From positions 4,050,001-4,114,000 of the forward strand of contig NZ_CP049616.1 of assembly GCF_011068285.1 (NCBI RefSeq): a stretch of 64,000 bases of DNA, written 5' to 3'. The notes beneath the pieces are model-generated. The model saw only the letters and a list, made by a program, of their open reading frames with translations. It did no database searches and was not told the origin of the DNA. Positions 9,066 to 19,300 of this stretch are shown here, piece by piece; position 1 is the stretch's first letter; each line of letters starts with the position of its first letter. The translations under genes were made by a program, and so were the position numbers. This DNA comes from Flagellimonas oceani. GTDB lineage: Bacteria > Bacteroidota > Bacteroidia > Flavobacteriales > Flavobacteriaceae.

Positions 9066-10867
9066 TGGGTTAAGGTTGATTGTATGTATGAGTGAATCGT
9101 ATCAAAATCTATACCAGCCATTTTGTGGGTTTCGGAGGGTTCCCCATGATCTATGAATTGGTCAGGAACCCCAAATATTTTCACTGGTTTTGTTAGGCCC
9201 TCTTCATTGCCAAATTCGAGAACGGCAGAACCAAAACCTCCCATTTTTGTACCATCTTCCACAGTGATGATATGTTCGTAGGAGTTAAAAATGCTACGGA
9301 GGAGATTTCTGTCCAAAGGTTTTACAAAACGCATATCATAGTGCCCCAATGCTTCGGGGGCACTAAAGCCTGCAATAAGTTCGGAAATTCCATTTCCAAT
9401 ATCTCCAACAGTCAGTATAGCTATTTTGAATCCCTTTTTTAAACATCGGCCCGTACCTATCTCGATGGGTTCAAAGTCATTTTTCCAATCGATGTTTGCT
9501 CCCCGACCTCTTGGATATCGAATGGCAATAGGGCCATCGAGCCCCAATTGGGCTGTATACATAATATTTCTGAGCTCCATCTCGTTCATCGGGGCAAATA
9601 CCGTAAGATTGGGAATACAGCGCAAGAAGGCCATATCAAAAACTCCATGGTGCGTAGGGCCATCCTGCCCGACCAATCCGGCTCTGTCCAAACAGAAAAT
9701 TACAGGGAGTTTTTGTAGTGCAACATCGTGAATGACTTGATCATAGGCTCTTTGCAAAAATGTAGAGTAGATGTTGCAAAACGGAATCAACCCCTGTGTG
9801 GCCATACCCGCGGCCAAGGTAACGGCATGTTGCTCCGCGATGCCTACATCAAAAGCGCGCTCTGGAATTTCTTCCATCATAAATTTCAGGGAGCTGCCGC
9901 TCGGCATAGCTGGTGTAATCCCTACGATTTTTTCATTTTTTTGGGCCAATTCCACAATGGTATGCCCAAAAACATCCTGATATTTGGGCGGTTGCGCTTG
10001 CCCGGATTTTTTTAACCGTTCCCCCGTGGTCTTGTCAAATTTACCGGGGGCATGGTACACGACTTGGTCTTCTTCGGCTTGCTTTAAGCCTTTGCCTTTG
10101 GTCGTGATGATGTGGAGCAATTTTGGCCCATCAACATGTTTTAAACGTTCCAGTTCTGCAACAAGGGCTTTTAGGTCATGGCCATCAATAGGACCTGTAT
10201 AGTTGAGATTAAGGCATTCAAAAATGTTCTCGTCCTTCGCGGTGCCGGCCTTGACATTGGTAAGGTATTTTTTTAACGCACCTACGCTAGGATCGATTCC
10301 GATGGCATTGTCGTTCAAAACAATCAAGGTGTTGACATCGGTCACGCCCAAATGGTTGAGGCCTTCAAAGGCCATTCCACTCGCGATTGATGCATCGCCC
10401 ACCACGGCAATATGTTGTCTATTGAAGTCGTTTTTCAGTTTAGAGGCCATGGACATGCCAAGGATGGCGGATATGGCGGTGGAGCTGTGCCCCGTGCCAA
10501 AATCGTCATATTCGCTTTCACTGCGTTTTGGGAAACCGCTAATGCCCCCTAATTGTCGGTTGGTGTCGAAAATCTCTTTGCGGCCCGTCAAAATCTTGTG
10601 CCCGTAGGCTTGGTGGCCCACGTCCCAAATAAGTTTATCATACGGGGCATTAAAAACATAGTGAAGGGCAATGGTAAGTTCCACAACGCCCAAACTGGCA
10701 CCTAAATGTCCCTCTTTGGTGGAAACAATATCAATAATAAATTCCCTCAATTCTTGCGCAAGCTTGGGCAACTCGTCCAAGGTCAATCTTTTGAGGTCTT
10801 CAGGGGATTCGATATGTTTTAACAGTCTTTCCAATGAATAAAAAACAAAAGTATCGATTCTCCCCAA
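9056..10867 (-). CDS. dxs: 1-deoxy-D-xylulose-5-phosphate synthase
   Basis: Up to 603 residues. It condenses pyruvate and glyceraldehyde 3-phosphate into DXP using thiamine diphosphate, the first step of the MEP isoprenoid pathway. Visible motifs: SKEGHLGASLGVVE with the catalytic-region His near residue 54, the ThDP-binding GDASIASGMAFEGLN starting at residue 157, DVGIAEQHAVTLAAGMA, and DRAGLVGQDGPTHHG. The chosen ATG at 10867 adds 11 residues before SLERLLKHIESP; related proteins start near ERLLKHI, so a TTG start at 10834 is a real alternative. It is divergent from tadA. The window also holds a prenyl synthase and a lycopene cyclase, likely users of its product. Confidence 0.95.
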   Translation of the reverse strand: MGRIDTFVFYSLERLLKHIESPEDLKRLTLDELPKLAQELREFIIDIVSTKEGHLGASLGVVELTIALHYVFNAPYDKLIWDVGHQAYGHKILTGRKEIFDTNRQLGGISGFPKRSESEYDDFGTGHSSTAISAILGMSMASKLKNDFNRQHIAVVGDASIASGMAFEGLNHLGVTDVNTLIVLNDNAIGIDPSVGALKKYLTNVKAGTAKDENIFECLNLNYTGPIDGHDLKALVAELERLKHVDGPKLLHIITTKGKGLKQAEEDQVVYHAPGKFDKTTGERLKKSGQAQPPKYQDVFGHTIVELAQKNEKIVGITPAMPSGSSLKFMMEEIPERAFDVGIAEQHAVTLAAGMATQGLIPFCNIYSTFLQRAYDQVIHDVALQKLPVIFCLDRAGLVGQDGPTHHGVFDMAFLRCIPNLTVFAPMNEMELRNIMYTAQLGLDGPIAIRYPRGRGANIDWKNDFEPIEIGTGRCLKKGFKIAILTVGDIGNGISELIAGFSAPEALGHYDMRFVKPLDRNLLRSIFNSYEHIITVEDGTKMGGFGSAVLEFGNEEGLTKPVKIFGVPDQFIDHGEPSETHKMAGIDFDTIHSYIQSTLTQCD

Positions 10868-10917
10868 AATTATTTTATGTGTAGCTTAGCAATCTGTTGA
10901 AAAATCACATAAAAATC

Positions 10918-11367
10918 GTGGAGAACCCGTTTGATGACACTTATTTTATGAAAAGAGCCATGCAAGAGGCGGAGATCGCCTTCGAGAATGGTGAAGTGCC
11001 GGTTGGAGCCGTTATTGTGGTAAATAATAGAATAATCGGAAGGGCCCACAATTTAACCGAACGTTTAAGGGATGTTACGGCACATGCCGAAATGCAGGCC
11101 ATTACGGCCGCATCCAATTTCTTGGGCGGTAAATACCTGCAGGGATGTACGTTGTACGTGACCTTGGAGCCTTGCCAAATGTGCGCTGGGGCATTGTATT
11201 GGAGCCAAATTTCCAAAGTGGTGTACGGGGCTTCGGATTTGGAACGTGGATTTAGCGTAATGGGAGGACATTTGCACCCTAAAACGGAGGTGGTCGGAGG
11301 GATAATGGAAAAGGAAGCTTCGGAGTTGCTCAAACGATTCTTTATTCAACGGAGAAACCTCAATTAA
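10918..11367 (+). CDS. tadA: tRNA-adenosine deaminase (TadA-type nucleoside deaminase)
   Basis: 149 residues from a GTG at 10918, giving MENPFDDTYFMKRAMQEAE, the usual start for Flavobacteria; a TTG at 10897 and an ATG at 10948 are in frame but fit less well. It is a zinc-dependent deaminase that converts A34 of tRNA-Arg(ACG) to inosine. The zinc and catalytic motifs are intact: HAE at 56-58 and PCQMC at 85-89. Divergent from dxs with about 50 nt between the starts, and followed by a hairpin terminator shared with the convergent cold shock gene. Confidence 0.92.
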   Translation: MENPFDDTYFMKRAMQEAEIAFENGEVPVGAVIVVNNRIIGRAHNLTERLRDVTAHAEMQAITAASNFLGGKYLQGCTLYVTLEPCQMCAGALYWSQISKVVYGASDLERGFSVMGGHLHPKTEVVGGIMEKEASELLKRFFIQRRNLN

Positions 11368-11371
11368 AGAA

Positions 11372-11397
11372 AAAACCCCGGACTTGCCGAGGTTTTA
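11372..11397. terminator. Bidirectional hairpin terminator between tadA and the cold shock gene
   Basis: AAAACCCCGG and CCGAGGTTTT pair over ten positions with one mismatch and a 5-nt loop. A-rich and T-rich flanks make it usable on both strands by the convergent genes. Confidence 0.75.
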
Positions 11398-11421
11398 AAT
11401 CAAATCAAAATAAAATATTTT

Positions 11422-11616
11422 TTATCCGATTACTTGCACGCGCGAAGCAACCACTCCTTTTCTTCCTTCTTCTTCGATGTATTCTACTTTGTCGCCTTCG
11501 TTCAATTCCACTCCGTTCAATGCCGTAACATGAACAAAGATATCTTTTCCTGTGTCGTCGTTCGTAATGAAACCATAACCTTTGGAATCATTGAAAAATT
11601 TTACTGTACCAGTCAT
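11422..11616 (-). CDS. Cold shock domain protein
   Basis: 64 residues, a single cold shock domain. RNP1 (KGYGFITND, residues 12-20) and RNP2 (IFVHVTAL, residues 26-33) are both present. These proteins bind single-stranded RNA and DNA and act as RNA chaperones, in the cold or constitutively. It stands alone, with an ~80-nt AT-rich upstream region that contains TACATTCG (minus strand, 11648-11641) resembling a -7 box. Which Csp paralogue it is cannot be told from sequence alone. Confidence 0.93.
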   Translation of the reverse strand: MTGTVKFFNDSKGYGFITNDDTGKDIFVHVTALNGVELNEGDKVEYIEEEGRKGVVASRVQVIG

Positions 11617-11699
11617 TAAAAAATAAATAAAATGTTAAAATACGAATGTAACTTTTTTTATGACTGATTGCATAAAATGAACTTTAAATCTTATGAAAA

Positions 11700-11960
11700 T
11701 TATTGATTTTCAGTGTTTTTTTGCTCTTTTTCCTGCATTTTCTTAATATTTTCCTTGGTAAGCATGTAATCTTTCATGTTTTTGAACCTGCTCTCCTTCC
11801 AAAGGAAAAGTGGCATGGCCACCAAAAATAGTCCTACAGTGCCTCCGCCAATATACTTTGGTGCCTGCGGATGTTCGCCTTCCAGGGAAAGCCCATAAAA
11901 TATGGCACCCAAAGACGCCAACATGATCAGAAAAACAATATGTTTCAGTTTGATTTTCAT
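11700..11960 (-). CDS. Small two-helix membrane protein, unknown function
   Basis: 86 residues. Two hydrophobic helices (about residues 8-27 and 39-53) are followed by a charged Lys/Glu-rich tail (MKDYMLTKENIKKMQEKEQK). No family is recognised. Its ATG overlaps the stop of the ClC gene by 4 nt, so the two are translationally coupled and it may be an accessory subunit; that is inference from position only. Confidence 0.75.
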   Translation of the reverse strand: MKIKLKHIVFLIMLASLGAIFYGLSLEGEHPQAPKYIGGGTVGLFLVAMPLFLWKESRFKNMKDYMLTKENIKKMQEKEQKNTENQ

Positions 11961-13741
11961 TGTGAATAATTGATCAATTTTCTGCGATATGCGGTCAACA
12001 TTTTTGATTTGCTGATGAAGCCCTCATATTTGCCATTTTTGATGACGGGCAAGTTCCAAGCGCCGCTGTCTTGAAACTTTTTCATTACCTGTTTCATGTT
12101 GTCCGTTTCGTAAAAGATAACCTCTGGAGGAGCATGCATCAAATTTTTAACAAAAACAGTGTCATATATCTCTGTGTCGAACATCATGGGCCTGATGTCG
12201 TCCAAGACGATTATTCCAATTAACTTTTTCTCATCATCAAGCACAGGAAACAGGTTTCTTTTGGATTTGGATACGGATTGATGCAGCATCTCGCCCAAGG
12301 ACATTTTTGGATGGACCGGTTTAAAGTTCTTTTCGATGACATCGTCCATTTCCATGAGCCCGAGCACCATTTGGTCCTTGTTGTGGGACAAAAGCGCCCC
12401 TATTTTGGCCAACTCCTTGGTGTAAATCGTATAATCGAGGGCATTTTTGGTGATTAAATAGGAAATGGCAGCGGTTATCATCAAAGGGACGAAGAGTTGG
12501 TATCCTCCTGTGATTTCGGCTATCAAGAATATGGCGGTCAACGGCGCGTGGATTACCCCGGCAATGAGACCGGCCATTCCAATCAATGTAAAGTTGCTTT
12601 CCGAGACCGAGAAGCCCAACCCTAGATTATTAATGACTTTGCCCACAACGTTGCCAAATGCACTGCCCATCACCATAGTCGGGATAAATACTCCTCCAGC
12701 TCCCCCTGCGCCAATGGTGGTGGTCATGGCAATGGCCTTGAAGATGGTGATGCCGAACAAGAGGGCGATCACCACCCAAATGTTATGGGTATAATCATCA
12801 AAGGGGGTTGTGCCCAACGCTTTTAAGTGGTCGCCATCCAATAGGCTGTTTATAAACCCGAAACCTTCACCGTAGAGTGGGGGAATGGCATATAGCATTA
12901 TCCCGATGGCTATTCCACCGACCAATAATTTATACTTTGGACTTTTCAATTTTTTAAACAATGAGAGTATCCGAAAGTACATTTTGGTGAAATAGATGGA
13001 GGCAAATCCTGTACCTACCCCCAATAAAATATAAAAGGCGGTGTCCTCGAGTTTAAAGCCTTCGGATAGCGAAAAACTGAACAATACTTCGTTGCCCAAA
13101 AAGAAATAGGAGGTAAGCACTCCAGAAATTGAGGCCAAAAGCAAGGGCAACATGGACATCATGGTCAAATCCAACGTAAAGACCTCCACTGCAAAAATTA
13201 TGGCGGCAATGGGCGACTGGAAAATGGACGCTATCGCACCTGCCGAAGCACAGGCAACCAAAAGGGTCCTCGTCTTTGCATCAATATGGAACAATCTGCT
13301 CAAATTGGAGCTGACGGCCGAGCCGGATTTCACCGCTGGACCCAACAATCCAACGGAACCACCAAAACCAACGGTGAGCGGCGCGGTGATCAATGGGGTG
13401 TAAATATCCTTTAGTTTGAGCAGTCCCCTCTTTTTTGAGAGTGAAAATATGATGGAGGAAACCGCATGTTGCAACGGTTCTTTATGTACAAATTTCACAT
13501 AGAGATAAACCAAGGTCAGACCTATGGTAGGAAGTATAAAATAAAGTTGGTTCTCCGAGAAAACAATTCCTTTTTTTAGGAGCGATTCAATAAAATAGGT
13601 GGTGTTCTTTACGGTAACCGCGACCAGTCCTGCCAAAAACCCAACGACCAAACTCATTATCTGAATAAAGGTCCTATTGGAGATATTTCTATATCGCCAT
13701 TTTAAAAAGCGGGTGAGCAGTTTTTTATTGCTGTAGGGCAT
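11957..13741 (-). CDS. ClC family chloride channel/transporter with C-terminal CBS pair
   Basis: 594 residues. About 12 membrane helices span residues 25-435, followed by two CBS domains (~450-585; motifs FPVLDDEKKLIGIIVLDDIR and WNLPVIKNGKYEGFISKSK). The helix-N region GGAGGVFIPTMVMGSAFG and the helix-F region GGSVGLLGPAVKSGSAVSSN identify the family. Notably the GxEGP motif, whose glutamate is the gate and proton-coupling residue in ClC exchangers, reads GLLGP (131-135), with Leu133 in place of Glu. Many exchangers also end in a conserved Tyr. Its ions, and whether it is a channel or an exchanger, are therefore open. CBS domains suggest adenine-nucleotide control. Confidence 0.92.
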   Translation of the reverse strand: MPYSNKKLLTRFLKWRYRNISNRTFIQIMSLVVGFLAGLVAVTVKNTTYFIESLLKKGIVFSENQLYFILPTIGLTLVYLYVKFVHKEPLQHAVSSIIFSLSKKRGLLKLKDIYTPLITAPLTVGFGGSVGLLGPAVKSGSAVSSNLSRLFHIDAKTRTLLVACASAGAIASIFQSPIAAIIFAVEVFTLDLTMMSMLPLLLASISGVLTSYFFLGNEVLFSFSLSEGFKLEDTAFYILLGVGTGFASIYFTKMYFRILSLFKKLKSPKYKLLVGGIAIGIMLYAIPPLYGEGFGFINSLLDGDHLKALGTTPFDDYTHNIWVVIALLFGITIFKAIAMTTTIGAGGAGGVFIPTMVMGSAFGNVVGKVINNLGLGFSVSESNFTLIGMAGLIAGVIHAPLTAIFLIAEITGGYQLFVPLMITAAISYLITKNALDYTIYTKELAKIGALLSHNKDQMVLGLMEMDDVIEKNFKPVHPKMSLGEMLHQSVSKSKRNLFPVLDDEKKLIGIIVLDDIRPMMFDTEIYDTVFVKNLMHAPPEVIFYETDNMKQVMKKFQDSGAWNLPVIKNGKYEGFISKSKMLTAYRRKLINYSQ

Positions 13742-13772
13742 GGAGGTCCGTAATACCTATTAAAAGTATTAA

Positions 13773-13799
13773 AAAATCCCGCTTACTAAACGGGATTTT
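13773..13799 (-). terminator. Intrinsic terminator of aspS
   Basis: AAAATCCCG and CGGGATTTT form a 9-bp stem with a 9-nt loop. On the minus strand it is followed by a run of T (13776-13771), just past the aspS stop at 13806. Confidence 0.85.
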
Positions 13800-13805
13800 C
13801 TATTA

Positions 13806-15554
13806 TTACAAGTCCAATTTTAAATGGAGTTCTTTTAGTTGCTCTTGGTCGATGTTCGCCGGGGCATCTATCATTACGTCGCGTCCGCTGTTATTTTTAG
13901 GGAAAGCGATGTAGTCTCGAATGGTCTCTTGCCCGCCCAAAATGGCCACCAATCTGTCCAGCCCAAAAGCAATGCCGCCGTGGGGCGGAGCTCCGTATTG
14001 GAAGGCATCCATCAAAAATCCAAATTGTGCCTTGGCCTCTTCTGGCGTAAAGCCCAAATGTTTGAACATGGTCGCTTGGGTTTCTTTGTCATATATCCTG
14101 ATGGAACCGCCACCTATCTCATTTCCGTTCAGTACCAGATCATAGGCGTTGGCCTTTACTTCACCGGGCTTTGAATCCAATAATTCCAGCTGACCTGGTT
14201 TTGGAGAGGTAAACGGATGGTGCATCGCATGGTACTTTCCAGTCTCCTCATCCAGTTCCAACAATGGGAAATCCACGACCCATAAAGGGGCGAATTCATC
14301 AGCTTTTCTAAGTCCTAAACGAGTGGCCAACTCCATACGAAGGGCACTAAGTTGTGTACGGGTCTCATTGGTGTTTCCTGAAAGTACACAGATAAGGTCA
14401 CCCGCTTTTGCACCGGTCGTTTCGGCCCACTTGGCCAGATCATTTTGGTCATAAAATTTATCCACGGATGATTTGTAGCTGCCATCCTCGTTACATTTTA
14501 CATAGACCATTCCCTTGGCACCGACTTGAGGGCGTTTAACCCAATCGATAAGACCGTCAATTTCCTTTCGGGTATAGGAAGCTGCACCCGGTACCGCAAT
14601 TCCGACGACCAATTCAGCAGCATTGAATACATTGAAATCTTTATGCTGTGCAACTTCATTGAGTTCCCCGAATTCCATCCCGAAACGGATATCCGGTTTG
14701 TCATTGCCGTACAGTCGCATGGCATCATCGTAGGTCATTCGTGGAAATTCATCCACTTCCACACCTTTGATTTCTTTTAAAAGATGCTTCGTCAATCCCT
14801 CAAATGTATTTAAAATGTCTTCTTGTTCCACAAACGCCATTTCACAGTCAATTTGGGTAAATTCGGGCTGGCGGTCTGCACGGAGGTCTTCGTCCCTAAA
14901 ACATTTCACGATTTGGAAATATTTGTCCATTCCACCCACCATCAACAATTGTTTGAAGGTCTGTGGGGATTGGGGCAGGGCGTAAAACTGGCCTTCGTTC
15001 ATTCGGCTGGGCACCAAAAAGTCCCTGGCTCCCTCGGGGGTTGATTTAATGAGGTAAGGCGTTTCAATATCGATAAATCCTTGGTCGGACAGATATTTTC
15101 TGACCTCCATGGTCACCTTGTGCCTAAATATGAGTTTGTTCTTTACGGGATTTCTTCGGATGTCCAAATAGCGATATTTCATGCGGATATCCTCTCCGCC
15201 ATCGGTTTCATCTTCAATGGTAAAGGGCGGTAGGAGGGATTCATTCAAGATGGTGAGCTCGGTAACGAGTACCTCTATTTCTCCCGTAGGAATGTTTGGA
15301 TTTTTGGAAGCCCTTTCTATTACTTGGCCTTTGGCTTGGATAACGGTTTCACGTCCCAGTTCGCGAGCTTGCTCCAAAAGTTCTTTTGAGGTGCGTTCTT
15401 GGTCGAATACCAATTGTGTAATGCCGTATCGGTCGCGTAAATCGACCCAAGCCACAAAACCTTTGTCGCGTAGCTTGTGTACCCATCCACTTAAAATAAC
15501 TTCCGAACCTATATCCGATGCCCTTAATGCACCGCAAGTTTTGCTTCTGTACAT
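13806..15554 (-). CDS. aspS: Aspartyl-tRNA synthetase
   Basis: 582 residues, the normal bacterial length including the GAD insertion. It charges tRNA-Asp with aspartate using ATP. The N-terminal OB-fold anticodon domain ([20 protein letters not shown]) is followed by class II motif 1-3 segments: [39 protein letters not shown] and [17 protein letters not shown]. The start [11 protein letters not shown] is typical. It is monocistronic, with a good hairpin terminator downstream and a ~360-nt gap upstream to the divergent MORN-like gene. Nothing indicates whether it also charges tRNA-Asn. Confidence 0.97.
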   Translation of the reverse strand: MYRSKTCGALRASDIGSEVILSGWVHKLRDKGFVAWVDLRDRYGITQLVFDQERTSKELLEQARELGRETVIQAKGQVIERASKNPNIPTGEIEVLVTELTILNESLLPPFTIEDETDGGEDIRMKYRYLDIRRNPVKNKLIFRHKVTMEVRKYLSDQGFIDIETPYLIKSTPEGARDFLVPSRMNEGQFYALPQSPQTFKQLLMVGGMDKYFQIVKCFRDEDLRADRQPEFTQIDCEMAFVEQEDILNTFEGLTKHLLKEIKGVEVDEFPRMTYDDAMRLYGNDKPDIRFGMEFGELNEVAQHKDFNVFNAAELVVGIAVPGAASYTRKEIDGLIDWVKRPQVGAKGMVYVKCNEDGSYKSSVDKFYDQNDLAKWAETTGAKAGDLICVLSGNTNETRTQLSALRMELATRLGLRKADEFAPLWVVDFPLLELDEETGKYHAMHHPFTSPKPGQLELLDSKPGEVKANAYDLVLNGNEIGGGSIRIYDKETQATMFKHLGFTPEEAKAQFGFLMDAFQYGAPPHGGIAFGLDRLVAILGGQETIRDYIAFPKNNSGRDVMIDAPANIDQEQLKELHLKLDL

Positions 15555-15918
15555 GATGTTTGTTATGAGAGGGCAAATTTAATAGGAATGTGGATATTTT
15601 ACAGGAGATATGCTGTTTTTCTCATGGACTTGTTTTTTGAACTTCAAAAATGACAAACCGCAATATTTTACATAACGTTAAATTAACATTGGATATAAAT
15701 ATTTGTTACTTTTAAGTACGATATGGTACAAAAATCCTCGTTAAAAGACTGCTTGTATTGATTTTGGATAATATTTAACATGCTGAAATACAATTAAATA
15801 ACTTTTTTAGGTTAACTTAATGTAAATTAAATGTTATGTAAGCGTGTTATTAATGTAAAATTTAAGTAACTTTGATACGTTATCAAATTGATACTAACAA
15901 TATTAAATCCCATATAGT
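15555..15918. promoter_or_regulatory. 364-nt AT-rich divergent intergenic region
   Basis: No gene is visible. It must hold the aspS promoter and that of the downstream gene. A -7-like TAACTTTG lies at 15867-15874, 45 nt before the ATG at 15919; the expected -33 TTTG is weak. Confidence 0.4.
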
Positions 15919-16269
15919 ATGAAAAAAGCAGTATTATTTTTGGCGGTGATGTTTGTGGTTGGTGTATCTGCTCAAGATGCCAAACCGACCTTTGAAAAAA
16001 TGGGAAAAATGGTGAAAGCCACTTATTTTCATGACAATGGCGAAATTGCCCAAACAGGTTATATGTTGAACGGAAAGTTGCATGGTGATTGGGTAATGTT
16101 CAATGTTGAAGGTAAAAAAATTGCCACAGGCCAATACGAAAATGGACAAAAGACCGGTAAATGGTTCTTTTGGAAGAATGATGAATTGAGCGAAGTGGAC
16201 TTTACGGACAACCGAATTGTTCAAGTAAAAAATTGGAACCAAGGCGATGCCGTAACGGTAAACCAATAA
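15919..16269 (+). CDS. Small exported MORN/YwqK-like repeat protein
   Basis: 116 residues with a signal peptide (MKKAVLFLAVMFVVGVSAQ). The mature part has repeats of the form F.DNGEIAQTGYMLNGKLHGDW and KIATGQYENGQKTGKWFFW, the MORN-like pattern also called the YwqK or antitoxin-repeat family. Flavobacteria carry many such short exported proteins, sometimes misnamed in databases as nicotinate-nucleotide enzymes. Function unknown; a periplasmic scaffold or binding role is a guess. Single gene closed by a very strong terminator. Confidence 0.82.
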   Translation: MKKAVLFLAVMFVVGVSAQDAKPTFEKMGKMVKATYFHDNGEIAQTGYMLNGKLHGDWVMFNVEGKKIATGQYENGQKTGKWFFWKNDELSEVDFTDNRIVQVKNWNQGDAVTVNQ

Positions 16270-16290
16270 GTAAAAAATCAGTGTTTAAGA

Positions 16291-16322
16291 AAAAGCCCCG
16301 ACCAAATGGTCGGGGCTTTTTT
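16291..16322 (+). terminator. Strong intrinsic terminator
   Basis: AAAAGCCCCGACC and GGTCGGGGCTTTT form a 13-bp perfect stem with a short AAAT loop, followed by a T run. It sits between the MORN-like gene and the convergent RND gene and could serve both. Confidence 0.92.
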
Positions 16323-16339
16323 GTTGTTTTGAACTGTAT

Positions 16340-19300
16340 TTAAGAAGTTGCAGTTTCAATTTGTTGCTGTTGTCGCTCTTGCCTTGCCAACTTTCTTTTT
16401 CTAATCCTTAGTTTGAGTTTGTAAACCAAAGTGAACAAAATCGGAACAACGATCAATGTTAAGAAGGTTGCTACCAACAATCCATAGATCACGGTCCAAG
16501 CCAATGGCCCCCAGAAAATAACGTTGTCACCCCCAAAATAAATATCAGGATCGAACTCGCTCATTAGGGTAAAGAAGTTGATGTTGAACCCTGTTGCCAA
16601 CGGAATCAAACCTAAAATGGTGGTAATGGCCGTTAACAGTACGGGGCGCAACCTGGATTTTCCTCCCCTTACCACGGATTCCAAGAAATCGTCCGGTTCC
16701 AAAAGCCCATCTTCATCAAGGTCTAATTTCACCTTTTTTCTATCGATTAGCAGTTGGGTATAATCCAATAGTACCACACCATTGTTCACCACAATACCGG
16801 CAAGTGAGATAATTCCCATCATGGTCATCATGATCACAAATGCGCTTCCAGTGGCCACGATACCTCCGAACACACCTATCAAACTCAAGAAAATCGCTAG
16901 CATGATGATGCCCGGCTTGCTTATGGAGTTGAATTGGAAGATCAAAATGAAGAATATCAGACCAAGACCGGTAAAGAAGGCACCCATCAAAAAGGCCATC
17001 TGCTTGTTCTGCTCTTCAATCTGTCCGGTATAATCGATACTTATGTCATCAGGAAGGTTTTCAAAATCGTTCATTTCCTCCTGGATCTTGCCCACAATGG
17101 CACCGGCATCCGTATAGCCCGAAGCCAATGCGGAATAAACGGTTACCACCCGTTTTACATCCCGGTGCTTAATGGCGCTGAACCCAGTGCTATTGGTCTG
17201 CTTGGTGACCGCAGAAATAGGAACTTCCTTGATCTGTCCACTGGACGGGTCTCTAAATGTGATGCGCTGGTTGAACAGGGCACTTGTGTTGTACCGGTCA
17301 TCTTCGTTGAATCGTACATAAATGTCGTAATCTTCGCCACCTTCTTTGTAAATACCTGCTTTGGAACCAAAAATGGAACTACGGAGCTGCTGGCCTATTT
17401 GGCCTGTTGCGATGCCCAGTTCACCTGCTTTTTTGCGGTCCACTTGTACCAACATGGATGGCTTGGATTTGTTAACGTCTATCTTGAGCTCATCGATTCC
17501 GGGAATGTTTCTGGAATTGATGAAATTCCGCATCCTTTCGGCAGTGTTGATCAACTCGGTATAATCCTCTCCCTCCAATTCTATGTTGATGGGATAGCCC
17601 ACGGGAGGCCCAACGGCATCTTTTTCCACAGAAATGGCGACGCCTGGATACACATCTTTCAGGGCTTCCTGAACTTTTCTCAACAACTCTTGGCTGTCCG
17701 CCCCTTCACGATACTTGAATTCTCGAAGTGTGGCCGTAATTTTTCCACGGTTGGGCATTTCGGCGCTGGAACCACCATCGGTCTGTGGGTTACCGGCACC
17801 TTCACCAACCTGCGATACGGCACTTTCGGTCATAAAATTGTAATCACCGTTCATGTAGGCGTCCGAATTGATGATATCGTACACCCGTTTCTCAATGTCC
17901 TTGGTGATTTCATTTGTTTTTTTGATATCGGTACCCTCGGGATATTCGATATACACGATAATCTGGTTCGGCTTATTGTCCGGGAAGAATTCCACCTTGG
18001 TTCTTTGGCTTCCAACAGAGGCACCAAAACCAATAAAGGCTATCAAAAGCAGTACAAAAGTTGTAATAGCAATAATGATTGGTTTTCTACCGGCAAGTGA
18101 ATACCGAAGCGTCCTTTCGTAAAAGCTTTCCCATTTTGGCAGAATCCTATTTTGGAATATACCGGCCCAATTCCTTAGGAACAAACGGTATATCCATAAC
18201 ATGATGGCCGTAAGGACCATTAAGGACCCCAACGCTCTATAATCGCCTCCAAAAATGATGATAATGATACCTATAACGGACATAATCGAGGTAATGCGGA
18301 CAATCTGTTTTAAGGGCATTTCCTTGTCCTCTGTGGTCATGTAACGTGATACAAGAACGGAGTTGAAGAAGATGGCCACAAACAGGGATGATCCCAAAAC
18401 CACGGACAACGTTATGGGGAAATATTTCATGAACTGTCCCATGATACCTGGCCAAAGCCCTAACGGCACAAAGGCCGCAACCGTGGTCAGGGTTGAAATA
18501 ATAATGGGGAACGCAATCTCACCGATACCTTTTTTGGCAGCTTCGATACGAGGCATCTTTTCCTCGTCCATAAGCCGGTAAATGTTCTCCACGACCACGA
18601 TACCGTTGTCCACCAACATTCCCAGTCCCATAATTAGTCCAAAGAGGATCATGGTGTTCATGGTGTAGCCCATTACGTCCAATATCATTAGTGACATAAA
18701 CATGGACATTGGGATGGCAAAACCTACGAACAATGCATTTTTGAAACCTAAAAAGAACATCAGAACGGTTACCACCAATATGATACCGAAGATAATATTG
18801 TTCACCAAATCATCTACTTGGCCAATGGTCTTGGAAGATTGGTCGTTGGCTATGGTGACGGTAAGATCTTGAGGAAACTCATTCTCTATGGCATCGTCCA
18901 CGATCACTTTGATCTGATCTACGGCGGCGACCATGTTTTTTCCCGAACGCTTTTTTACGTCCAGCATTACTACCGGGTGGCCAAATTCCCGTGCATAGGT
19001 GGTCTTGTCCTCCTCTTTAAAAGTGACCTTCGCAATATCCTTTAGGTAAATAGGGTTTCCGTTTTCGGATTTCACCACAAAGTTTTCGAGTTCTTTGGGT
19101 TTGTCGATTTCCCCAACGATCCGTATGGTCCTGCGTTGCCCACTGGCAACAAGGTTTCCTGCGGAAGTGGTCAGATTTTCGTTGCTGATGCTGTTGATCA
19201 CATCGTTGAAACTGACTTTGGCGGCCATCATCTTGTAAATGTCAACGGCAACTTCCACTTCTTTTTCCTGTGCACCACGAATGTCCACTTGTTTGATTTC

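Noticed and set aside
16934..18100. 388-residue ORF on the plus strand
   Set aside because: It is antisense to the RND pump gene, has low-complexity composition and no recognisable domain; the pump frame is clearly real.
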